A stretch of DNA of 64,000 nucleotides from Iris pallida. Its lineage: Eukaryota; Streptophyta; Magnoliopsida; Asparagales; Iridaceae. The DNA lies in NCBI GenBank assembly GCA_029216955.1, contig JANAVB010004058.1:38501-102500 (forward strand), written 5' to 3'. The position numbers were made by a program, and so were the translations under genes. The notes under the pieces were generated by a model. The model searched no databases. It was given only the letters and a program-made list of their open reading frames with translations, and was not told the DNA's origin. Below, in pieces: positions 10,237 to 20,594 of the stretch. Every line of letters starts with the position of its first letter. Position 1 is the first letter of the stretch.

Positions 10237-12719
10237 TTATACATAATATTTTTTTAAGAATTTGCCATTCATAGGCATCATCGTGACTTTCCCATCCATA
10301 GAGGCAAGCTGGTATGCTCCGTTAGAGAAGACTTTGTTTACTACGAATGGGCCTTCCCATTTTGCGTCAAATTTGTCTTTGCTCATATGTGTCATGGTCA
10401 TAGGACGTCTGACAGTAAGAACCAGTTCTCCCTTCTGATATGCTCTGACTTTGACTTTTCGGTTAAAAGCTTTTAAGATTTGGGCATGATACAGCTCGAT
10501 ATTTTGTTGAGCATACGAGCTTCTAATTCTTGAAGTCGAAGACGATCATTGTTTTCTGTTGTAAGTTCATTGGAGATTGCAATTCTCAGAAAAGGAATCT
10601 GGATCTCAAAGGGAAGAACAGTTTCACACCCATATACCAAAGAGAAAGGCGTACATCCGGTTGTATTGCGAACTGTGGTGCGGTAGGCCCATAAACATTC
10701 ACCAAGCTTCTCGCTCCAGTTGCGTTTGTTGGAAGAAATAAACTTTTTCAAGAGTTTGATGATCGTTTTATTGAAAGCTTCTGCCAATCCATTAGCTGCT
10801 GGATTATATGTTGTAAAAGCTAAATTATTGATCCGATGATCGTCGCAGAATCGAGTAAATTTCTGACTGACGAACTGTGGTCCGTTATCATGGATAATAC
10901 GCCGAGGAACACCAAATCGATAGATGACATGATGTTTGACGAAGTTGATAACACTGGAAGTTTAGACTTCAGATAACGGGATTGCTTCAGCCCATTTGGA
11001 AAAGTAATCGGTTATTGCTAGAATAAACCGATGTCCTTTTGATGATGGTGGGTTAATAGGACCAATAAAATCCATGCCCCAAGCCTCAAAGGGCCATGAT
11101 GCCGCTGTTGGGTGTAAGAACTCTGACGGTTGATGGATAAAGTCTGCATGAATTTGACAGGCTTTACATCTCCGAGCATATTGAATGGCGTCAGCCACCA
11201 TCGTGGGCCAATAATAACCCATACGTCGGATACGATCTTGATGTTTAGGACCTGGTTGATGGGCTCCACAAACACCATCATGTGCTTCACGGACAATCTG
11301 TTGTGCTTCTTCACCAGCGATGCATCGGAGGAGAAGACCGTCGTAGGACCGACGATATAGTATCTTCGTTGTATAATTATAATAGAATCTGAGAGATCGA
11401 CGCCGGATAGACGCTGCTTCACTCGGATAATCAGAAAGTATGTCATATAATACAAAGTCTAAAAATGGACGTCTCCAGTCTTCAGTTATGGCTTGTGTTT
11501 TATTAGAAAAGACATATTCCATAGTAGAATCGGAAGAAGATAAGGACACTTTGTCAAACTTTAATCCGGTATCAAAGTTAAGAGAATCTTCATGGGGATT
11601 ATGGGGAAAAGCCAAAGCCAGATTATTCTCAACGCAGAATAGTTCTCGGTTATAAACCACTATTAATTGCTGACGTCTGATTGGTATGGCTAACACAGCG
11701 GCTAGATTAGCCAAAGCATCAGCTTCTATATTATAGGCTCGTCGGACATGTTCAATAAAGAAACCTTCAAAGGATGATGCCATAGAGAGTGCTGCTCGAT
11801 GATAAGGTATCAAATCCTGATGACGAACTTCATACGTTCCTCTGATCTGATTGATGATAAGCTTGGAGTCTCCATAAACTTCCAAATATTGAATATCTAG
11901 ATGTTTAGCAAGTTGAAGACCGATGAGCAACGCATTGTATTCGGCTACATTGTTTGAACATGATTGATCCAGAGAATAAGTCCTCTGAATAGTTAGTCCT
12001 TCTGGGGATACAAGGACAATCCCAACTCCGGCGACAATATTGCCATTAGGACCTATTCTAGATGCTCCATCAAAGAATAGACGCCAAGTAGGAATTTCTT
12101 CAGAAACCAGATTTGAATCCAGGACTTCATCACGAATGTCATCATATAATTTAGAATCTTCTGGAACCGCATGAGCTGCCAGAAAATCAGCAAGAGCCTG
12201 TCCTTTAACCGACTTCTGAGGAATATAATGTATGTCGTATTGAGCTAACAAGATTCCCCAATTAGCTAGTCTGGAGTTGAGAATACCGGGTTTCTTCATC
12301 ATAATTCTGATGGGATTCACTCTGAAAATGACGTGAATCGTTTGACCGATAATATAATGTCGCATTTTCTGAACAGCAAATATTAATGCTAGGTATTCTT
12401 TCTCGATTGGAGAATAACGCGGTTCAGCGCCTATCATTGTGCGACTGAGATAATAAATAGCCTGTTCATAGCCATCTTTATTTTTTTGAGCGAGTAATGT
12501 ACCAAGAGAATGATCCATGGCTCGAACATATAGAAGGAATGGTATTCCCGAGACGGGAGGTACCAAAACTGGAGGGTTCATGAGATACTGTTTGATATCG
12601 TCAAATACTTTTTGACATTCTTCGTTCCAGACAAAAGATACACCTTTCTTCAGAAGTTTGTTGAATGGTCTGCAGCGTCCTGATAAGTTGGAAATGAATC
12701 TTCTGATATAAGCAATTCT
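10237..12719 (-). pseudogene. pol: Element B pol, second half: RNase H, archaeal-type RNase H, integrase (damaged)
   Basis: Continues the frame of the RT segment after a stop near 12720. It begins with the gypsy RNase H (YVRAMDHSLGTLL...YSPIEKEYLALIFAVQKMRHY). Next is a connecting region and a second RNase H with all four acidic positions visible: D in FFDGAS, E in VAEYNAL, D in YGDSKL and D in IEADALAN (about 12090-11690). That second domain is the hallmark of Tat elements. The integrase follows, with its HHCC finger around CGAHQPGP...CKACQ (about 11270-11160), first catalytic D in WGMDFIGP, second in IIHDNGPQF, and E in NGLAEAFNKT. There is a TAG near 10962. A frame-changing loss near 10.5 kb cuts the tail that in A runs to LKKYYV. 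The 3' end is fixed by that same LKKYYV-stop motif at 10237. Confidence 0.88.
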
Positions 12720-15700
12720 TCATTGAAATCCTCGTAGCTCTTTTAAGGTGCGTGGAGGACGCATCTCTTGAATGGCTTTGATCTTCTCGGGATCCACGTG
12801 TATACCTTTAGCAGTAATGACAAAGCCGAGAAATTTACCACTAGAGACGCCCAGGAAGGACTTAGTAGGGTTCATTTTAAGTTGATGCTGACGCATTAAA
12901 TAAAAGATAGTCTTCAAATCTTGGATATAATCCTCCTTTTGTCGACTTTTGACTGCAATATCATCAACATAGCATTCGACTATTTTTCGGAGATGTTCGC
13001 AGAATATAGTGCTCATTGCTCGCGGATATGTTGCTCCTGCATTTTTGAGACCAAACGGCATCACTGTATAACAGTATGTACCGATCGGCGTTCTGAAGGA
13101 AGTGTGTTTTTCATCATCTGGAAACATTTTGATTTGATTGTATCCCGAATACCCATCCATGAATGACATCCGTTCGAAACCACATGTGTTATCGATCATG
13201 AAATCGGTAATTGGAAGAAAAAACTCGTCTTTAGGACAAGCTGCATTGAGATCACGAAAGTCTATACAGACTCGGATCTTGCCAGTCTTTTTAAGGACAG
13301 GAACAATGTTAGCCACCCATTCAGGATATTGTTCCTCTCGAATAAATTCGGAAGCCATAAGCTTGTTGACTTCAGCTTCAATTGCATCCATAATGTCTGG
13401 ACGAAATCGTCGTTGTTGTTGTTTAACTGGTTTAGCATTTGGCATGATATTAAGTTTATGCATTACGATCTTTGGATCTAGTCCCGGCATATCCTCGTAA
13501 CTCCAGGCAAAGACATCGATATAATCATGAATAAGCTTGATCATGTCTTGCTTATCTGTTTCTGAAAGACTTTTACTGATGAATATTGGTTTAGGGGACC
13601 CTTCTTCACCAACATCAAATTGGATCAGTTTATTTTCAGTAGGAGGTTCTCTCTGCTCGAACCTGAATTCCCATTGATTATCTAATCTTTGAGCACATTG
13701 TTCTGATTCGGGTGATATTTCAAAATCATCTTCATCTTCATCATTTTCATGCGAGCCATCAACAGAGACCATATTGATGGATAGAATAGAGCGATGGAGA
13801 TCGCCAATACTTGTGTCAGAATCCCAAGAAAGGGAATCGGAAGACCCAGATTGTTCGTCTTCAGATCGTTCGTCTTCATCGAATTTTAAAACTTCATGGA
13901 CTATATTGATAAAGGAGGTAGGAGCAATGTAACCCAAACCACATTTTGTCCTTCTGTATTTTAATAGAGGAATTCGAACAGGCATTCTTCTTCCTTTTCT
14001 ATTATTGAGGCTGGTTCTGAAGTCATAACCCATATTCTTGATGATATTTTTGGATTGCTGACTGTAGCGACGCAGTTGTAACCTTCCAGTATCATCGTTT
14101 GTGTCATCTTCTTCCAGGTTAGGAGGATTCTGGGGTCCTTTATAGAAGAATATTGGATTTTCTCCCTTCTTTCTAATAGGGACCACGAAGTATGATTTTT
14201 GTATGGACTCCAATGATACGTCTGTATGAAGAGTTTGAACAACTCCTATAGTTAGTGGCTCTAAGCTATCTAGCAATTGTAAATAACTTTGTACATGATT
14301 ATAGACATCAATATACTGCAAAGGAGATGCTTCATTAATATTAGATACTGTATTTACAACAGAAGGCTGAGCCTTATCAGACTTAGTCAAATTAATGACA
14401 AAAGGGGGAGAGGAAGAGCGATCAGAAGTTTTGTTTCGATTAAGATCGATAACAAAAGGCTCAGAAGAGGTGAGCTCCCTTGAAGAAGATCGTGGATAAG
14501 GAGTACGTCTACTGACTGGAATGACTAGAGTATCTGGTCTAGCCTGAGAAGGTGGAGGGGGAGTGGCACGTCCACTGACGGGAATTATCAGCAAACTTTG
14601 TGGAGCTTGGAAAGACGATACAGTAGTACGTCCACTGACAGAAATTATCAGTGTGCCTTGTGGAGCTTGGACAGACGATACAGTAGTACGTCCACTAACA
14701 GGAATTATCAGTGAGTCTTCTTCAGATGATTTAGCAGATTGCGGAGGAGTGATACGCCCTTTTACAGGAATAACAAAGGTATCGACTTTTGATATCTCAT
14801 CGTCGTTATCCATAGCTTGCAAGACTTTTGAGTATTCATCTTTGTATATACGAGCGTCATTGAAGTAAGCTTCGACTCCTTTGAATGGATAGAGATCTGC
14901 AACCTCCTTTTGAACTTCTTCATTATCATCAACATATTTGAAGCACTGATGAAGAGTCGAAGGAACGACATTATGTTTATGTAAGAATGGTCTCCCCAAT
15001 AGAGCATTGTATGAGCAACCATGATTGTCGATGATGTAAAAAGTAACTTTAGTACGAAGATTGCCTATTTGAAATTTGAGGCGAATCTTGCCCAAAGGCT
15101 CACTTTTTTCTTGATTGAATCCCAAGATAGTAGTGATAGTGCTGGAAAGACTATGCACAGGTATCTTCAGTGCATCTAGCATAGCTTTTGGCATAATACT
15201 GAGAGCGGATCCTGGATCAATCAGTAGACGGTCAACCTTCATAGAATCGATATATCCTGTATGATATACAGGACGGTCATGTCGATTATCCTCTAGCAGC
15301 ATATCGTCCGGCGTAAAGGTAATGTTTGGAATAAATTCCAATACATTATGGCAATGAGTGACAGGTTCTAATTCCAACTTCTTGAGGAAAGTTAGACAAG
15401 TTTCTGCTTGCAACAGCGCTTCACTCAGAGTTTCTCGAGTCTCTTTAGAGAGGCGTAAGAGCTCGAAGATTGATAATTTAGCTGGTGTATTGGCTAGTTG
15501 AGCCAATATATCAAAATTATAAGGCTTTTCAAGTCCTGTAGGAGATGACTTCTTCAATGGTTTATCGAAGCGAACTTGTTGTTTGCCTTTGTCAGCTGCA
15601 GTTGGCTTAGAAGGAACTGTCTCAACAGGATCATTTGAAGGTTCTTCAGTAGAGACTGGTATTGGAGCTGTAATCGGAGGGACATCAGGAGTTTCTCCAG

Positions 15701-15968
15701 GAATGTCAGCATAATCTTTTAGATATATTTTTCCTGACCGAGTTCCAGCATGAACTTCAACTTCAGATTCCGGTTCAGGGTCTATGGAAACCATGTTGCA
15801 ATTCTTCATCTTGCTCTTGGTTCTTTTATGCTTGATGAGGGCTTCATTCCAGAAACCGAGACCAACACGAGATTGATTATGTCTCATAGTGATGGCTAAA
15901 GGTGCTCGAAGTCCTTTGCCTGAGTTCAAACCAGGAGCAGTGGCTAGATCATAACCCATCTTCGCCAT
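12720..15968 (-). pseudogene. pol: Element B pol, first half: G-patch-like segments, protease, reverse transcriptase
   Basis: An open 1082-residue stretch in the same frame as the downstream RNase H/integrase. Residues 1-50 are glycine-rich and G-patch-like (MGYDLATAPGLNSGKG...RVGLGF). The aspartic protease lies at about 220-340, with the active site LIDPGSALSIMP and flap-side GCSYNALLGRPFL. Residues about 390-520 are a run of repeats, each close to LIIPVSGRTT. A second G-patch-like segment (NMGYDFRTSLNNRKGRR...CGLGY) is at about 630-680, followed by an acidic linker. RT occupies about 840-1080 with CIDFRDLNAACPKDEF, FGLKNAGATY and the catalytic YVDD at about 1000. The start given is the first Met after a stop near 15981. 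Upstream the frame continues into 16223-15981, so the native protein was probably a longer gag-pol. Confidence 0.88.
14395..14790 (-). repeat. Coding minisatellite in element B pol (PVSGR repeats)
   Basis: Five to seven units code for L-I-I-P-V-S-G-R-T-T followed by a serine/proline/glutamine spacer (VSSVQAPQ). On the plus strand the DNA shows repeated CGTCCACTGAC...GGAATTATCAG. The repeats sit between protease and RT. Later units diverge to FVIDLNR and FVINLTK. Confidence 0.85.
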
Positions 15969-18814
15969 TAATTCAAGAGATTATGAACTGTATAGATGAA
16001 ATGCAGGCTTGTACCTATCTTCAGATTGAGGTACAGATTTTATCTCCGTAGGGAGTGAATTTCCTACCAAGATGAAAGTAGAGGTTAGATAAAAATCGGG
16101 TGTGATACTAGAAGTCACATTGCATGACTTAGTCTTTTCGAGTTTCTTTTTAGATAAAGGAGTCTTCCGAGGAGAAGAGGAAGACGTCTCAAACTCCGTC
16201 ATTAAATCCGGGTGGATCCACATGATCTCTCCCTTCTTAGTTGTGACAGGAACAAGTCCTTCATTCTATGCTGGTGGGATGTTTACAACTTCGAGAATTG
16301 CTTTGGGGATAGGAACAATCCCACTTTCCACCATTAAAAGAGGGAAGACACCGAACTGCATTGAAATTACATTTGCTGTGACTGTCTTGTCTTTGGGTGT
16401 CAGTGTCACAGCTCCTGATTTAATCATCTCTTGGATCTTTCCTTTTAATACATAGCAAGACCGGATTGTATGACCCAGCATTCTATGATATGGACAGTAT
16501 TTTGGATGATCTATCTTGTTGGCTTCATCAGGCTTTTTGATTTCTGGCAATTGTATTTTGTTACCTTTGAGCAAGCATTCAAAGATACCCTGAACATCGT
16601 CATCGTCGAAAGAATATTCTTCCTTCGGCCGAGGAGGTCTCTGTTGTTGATTTGTTGGAGCTGGGGTAGCTTGGGTAGCCTTTACCTCTTGACTACTGCT
16701 TTGGAGATTGACTTCAAGAGCCTCTTTCCCTTTTTCGATTATTGGGTCGAGTACTATTGCTAGCACTCTGATTTGATTCTTTGGGAGCTATTTGTACCCC
16801 CAGACCTTTGAAGGTCTCAGCACTGACTTCAGCAGCTTTGGCACTGACGATGAATGAAGGCCAATCTTGGAACTGAGTGGACCCTGTCCACATGTTGATG
16901 ATTGGTAAGAGATTCGACTTGCAAGTGTCGATAGTAACAGCATCGGGAGTTCCGAGAGGCATTTTGAGGGCTTCTCTTCTGAATCTTTCAATGAAGTCCT
17001 CGGTAGTCTCATTATTTTTCTGTTTAATTCTTATGAGGGCTGACATGGTCATGTCATTGAGCCCTTCATAGAATCGTTCAAGAAATATTTGTTTGAAATC
17101 GGCAAATGAAGTAATGCACCCATCCGGAAGACTTCTATACCATTCATAAGCTGTTCCTTTGAGACATCCAACAAACACCCGAGTGAGGAGGGCATCGCTT
17201 GGTTGCAACTGATCAGTCATTACTTCAAAGTGATTAATGAACTGACTTGGGGAGGTAGTCCCATCAAAGAAAGAGATAGTAGGAGGCTTGTATTTAGGAG
17301 GATATGATACTTGCTTCCATTCTATTGGATAAGGTTGCTTGATACCTAACCTTTGTAAACCATCCTTTTGTTTAAATGCCTCAAATTGAGTTCGGAGATT
17401 CCTTAACTCTTCAGTAACAATTTTGGAGGATTGTGGAGTTGTAACTTGTTGAGTGTAATTGGGAGGAGGGACTGCAGCATATGTACCACCCCCAGCTCCG
17501 GACTGACTTGGAGTGGATTGTACAGGAACATTAGATTGTACTCCCGAAATAGTAGAGGGTTCCGGATTTGGGGCAACGGGAGTATTTAATACCACTGTTG
17601 GTACTGTTTGTTGAACTTGCTGAGTTTGATGCTGAGCTTGCATAAGAGTGTGCATAGCATTCAATGTATCTGCCATAGCTCACAACTGTTGTTCCAAGGA
17701 AGAAATCCTCTGTTCATGAGCTTCAGTGCTAGTTGAAGGTTCATGATTGCCATCCACCATGTAAGTGGTAATCATTCGAGGAATAGACGATGAAACGGTC
17801 TGTTCTGAATCATCGCTGTGTGAGTCAGTATCTTTCCCGGGGCTATTTACGGGAGTCAATACTGGAAAGTTGGACTCTCCAAGGAAATCCTCTGTGATCT
17901 CCGGATTACCACTTGGATGAGAAGAAGAAGAGACCCTGGTCAAGGCTCCGGTCCTGGATCGGGTGCCGAGATAAACACCATCTTCAGAATCTGATATAGC
18001 ATCAGACCGTATGCTACCCCCAATATTTCTGGAGGTCATGTTGACAGAAGCATAAAGAGGTTCATCTTCATCCAATATTGGTTCATATTGAATCCGTTCG
18101 AAAACAGATTGTCTTTTTGGTGAACAACAACACTGAATCACAACCCGAGGTTGGAAGTTGCAACCATGCTTTTCATGGCAAATATGAGCAATGTCATAGC
18201 CAGATGGAGTGTCGATTCTCCGTTTGTTCTGCAAATACTCTCGGAGATCTGTAGGAACAGATTGGGAAGTACTTGAAGATAGTTTCTGTGTAGAAACTTG
18301 TCTTTTGTTCTTCTGTCTTCTCGGTTCTTGAGTGTATAAAGACTGATTAATTTAAGCAACATAGTTCTTGGCATATTCTGCATCAGGGTCTAGTATACTT
18401 GTCTCAGTTTGATCAGGCTTCTTAATACCAGAAGTGGAACTGAGATGATTCTGATTAAGCTTGTTACGAAGATCCGTAGGAGATATGACTTTGGTATCAG
18501 TCTTGGATACTTGTAATCTGCCTTTCTCAGATCAAGAAATTTTGAGAGAAGGAAGATGGGTATTATTTCGACTGAGAGTCGGTAATAATCTATCTTTAGA
18601 GGAAGTAGCCAAAAGGCGTTTTCCTTTGTTTGATCTAGTAAGAGTACTAGTCAAATTAACTCCAGAGGTAAAGACCTTAGGAGTAGAGGAGTTGACTAAA
18701 GAGTCTTTCTCCTTGGTTGGCACAAGATGTACAAGTTGAGGGGGAATCATTTGTATGTTCTGTGGAAGAGAACCCCCAGCTTGATTTTGAGAAACAATCA
18801 AAGGACTGTATCTG

Positions 18815-18935
18815 TTAGCATACGCTGACTTCAGTTTGGACTTCTGGTCATACGCTGCCTTTTTATTAGCATACGCTGGCTTTGGCTTAGCGTACGCTGC
18901 CTTTGCCGTACGCTGCCCTTTGACTGCTATACGCG
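18815..18935 (-). repeat. CATACGCT cluster inside gag of element B, coding AYA repeats
   Basis: CATACGCT occurs at 18819, 18849 and 18870 and CGTACGCT at 18891 and 18907, with a TATACGCG at 18929. On the coding strand each is GCG TAT/TAC GCT, giving Ala-Tyr-Ala in a Lys-rich context (KAAYAKPKPAYANKKAAYDQ). It is the same word as in the LTR and the antisense intron. Confidence 0.88.
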
Positions 18936-19370
18936 CAGAGTCATTAATGGCTAAAGAGCCGACTGCTGTCGTAAGAGTAGAGGGAGAAGAGACTTTGACA
19001 TGTCCAGAGATGGTTTTCCTTGGACACGCTGACTTGGTTAAAGAACTCACTTTGTTAGCGTGACTAGGAGAAACCACTGTTGCTGTGTTCAGAGAAGCCG
19101 AAGCATCCTTCGTTGAAGTTGAAGACGTGTTCTTGTCAGCGTGAGAAGTGACAGAAGCGTCTCGGGCTGTCGAAGAAGACTTAGGGACATAGACAGAGTG
19201 TCCATTCTTCTTGGCAGCAGGAAGAGCGGAGGAAGCAGTTCGGCCCTCCTTCGCCTTGAGCATTTCTTCGTAAGCAGATTGGTCGAATTGTACGACCATC
19301 GTCTTCTTCGTCGAACCGATCGACGAAGTATCGTATTGAGTTGTTGCTATCTCGTTGGAGGAGACAACAT

Positions 19371-19388
19371 TCCCCAGCAGAGTCGCCA
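19371..19388 (-). promoter_or_regulatory. Primer-binding site of element B
   Basis: On the element strand TGGCGACTCTGCTGGGGA, three bases from the LTR end. It is the best-preserved of the three sites in the window. Confidence 0.88.
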
Positions 19389-19593
19389 ATTTGTTTTTCA
19401 TAAATAAATTCACTTTATTTATTGTGTATCTGAGAAAATTACAACTGTAGGAATCTAATCTAGAAGACGATTACTTTATCCCTTGGACGATGTGATGAAG
19501 AAAACTCAAACTTCGAAGAACTTGGACAGCAATTGGGCAATCTCTCTGTTCTCTCTGAGAATGACTGTCGTGTCTAATGAAGATGAAGAAACT

Positions 19594-19604
19594 CTCTTTT
19601 ATAG
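19594..19604 (-). promoter_or_regulatory. TATA box of element B 5' LTR
   Basis: Element-strand CTATAAAAGAG about 200 bp from the LTR end. It is the presumed promoter of the genomic RNA, with the CATACGCT array 350-480 bp upstream in U3. Confidence 0.7.
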
Positions 19605-19938
19605 AGTTCTGGATAACTGTTCTGAAGCATACGCTCAGTCAGTTACTTGACGTGTGCATAACTGCAGGGACGCGTGGCGAATTCTGATGGAGACACGTTG
19701 AAGTACGGTTGAAAGTAGTAGAATATATCTAGGAGAGATTGATGGCATGAATGCCACGTTGCATAACTTCTGAATAAGTGGGTAACTGAGTACAGGACAC
19801 GTGAGAACGTGTGTTGACTGTACGTTGAAAATCATCCTGGATGCATTTGCTATGATACGCTGTCTTTGAAGAAGAGCCATACGCTAGCTTTTGAAGGCAC
19901 GTGTCTTGCATACACTGACTTGGATCATATAAAGGTGA

Positions 19939-20110
19939 TACGCTCACTTGATTGGGAAGGAGTCGTATGGAGTCCATACGCTCACTTGGTTGGCAAGGAG
20001 TCGTATGGAGTCCATACGCTCACTTGGTTGGCAAGGAGTCGTATGGAGTCCATACGCTCACTTGGTTGGCAAGGAGTCGTATGGAGTCCATACGCTCACT
20101 TGGCAAGGAG
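19939..20110 (-). repeat. 38-bp tandem array in U3 of element B 5' LTR
   Basis: Four units of the form CGTATGGAGTCCATACG plus CTCACTTGGTTGGCAAGGAG at a steady 38-bp spacing. It matches 3968-4150 in the other LTR. Confidence 0.9.
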
Positions 20111-20589
20111 CTGTATGCATTGAGGGAGTAGACACGTGGCTGTCTTCATTTTTCTCAAATATGCCATATCTTCAAATACTGACAAATATCTCTCGAGCGT
20201 CATGCTGCAGATATGATGGCTGACAGACTGTCAGAAATGACAGTAATGATGGCTTTTTATTTATGATGGCTGCTGAGCTGTCCTCGTAAGAGACGAAATC
20301 AATTCTCGAAAACCTATACGACGGCTAATCTTTATAGGGCAGCTGTCTTTGCACGAAAGACTAAGTGTCAGATTCATCCTTCATTAAATACATGCTGTGC
20401 TGTCATCTCAAGAAATAATAAAATATTCACTGAGCGCACAGCCTTTAGATGAGCGTATGGCCTTGGCTGAGCGTATGGCTTTGACTGAGCATATGGCCTT
20501 GAACGTATGGCTTTGACTGAGCGTATGGCCTTGAACGTATGACTTTGGCTGAGTCTTATGTCAGCGTGTCATAATTTTCACACCCTACA

Positions 20590-20594
20590 GCTAT
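20590..20594. repeat. Target-site duplication of element B, right copy
   Basis: GCTAT, identical to 3416-3420. Reading across from 3420 to 20595 restores the continuity of gag of element A (…SQSG… region). Confidence 0.9.

Larger units (their letters stand above)
15969..19413 (-). pseudogene. gag: gag of element B (frameshifted, with stops)
   Basis: The frame enters from the LTR as MKNKLATLLG..., the LATLL codons being the primer-binding site; a TTG replaces the ATG seen in A and C, so an upstream ATG in the LTR edge is needed. The N-terminal block ends at FDQSAYEEML, then a Ser/Thr/Ala/Lys-rich region with AYA repeats (about 18930-18815). Stops lie near 18532, 18357 and 17680. A cysteine run (IQCCCSPKRQ, about 18130) and DEDEPLYASVNMTSR precede the coiled-coil segment. 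The capsid-like core is about 17300-16950 (TAYEWYRSLPDGCITSFADFKQIFLERFYEG). A 1-base-type frameshift near 16.73 kb is followed by the variant zinc knuckle YCPYHRMLGHTIRSCYVLKG (about 16480). Further stops are near 16266 and 15981. Confidence 0.85.
3421..20589 (-). mobile_element. Element B: Tat-lineage gypsy retrotransposon with an antisense plant-mobile-domain gene
   Basis: Complete 17.2-kb element in minus orientation. The 5' LTR is 19392-20589, the primer-binding site 19371-19388, gag 19.4-16.3 kb, protease to integrase 16.0-10.2 kb, an opposite-strand gene 4.86-9.68 kb, the polypurine tract at 4567-4580 and the 3' LTR 3421-4566. The ends are TG...CA with perfect GCTAT target duplications. 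It is the only one of the three related elements here that retains a protease region. Gag-pol has one frameshift near 16.73 kb, stops near 16266, 15981, 12720 and 10962, and a frame-changing loss near 10.5 kb. Confidence 0.93.
19392..20589 (-). repeat. 5' LTR of element B (1198 bp)
   Basis: Same edges as the 3' LTR. On the element strand U3 is about 990 bp, the TATA box is at 19594-19604 and R-U5 is about 200 bp. It has four 38-bp units (CGTATGG at 19964, 20002, 20040 and 20078) and a longer run of AGCGTATGG-type words near 20450-20550 than its partner. Confidence 0.92.

Noticed and set aside
13138..13500. 120-residue plus-strand frame within pol of B
   Set aside because: Complement of the RT coding region; no independent support.
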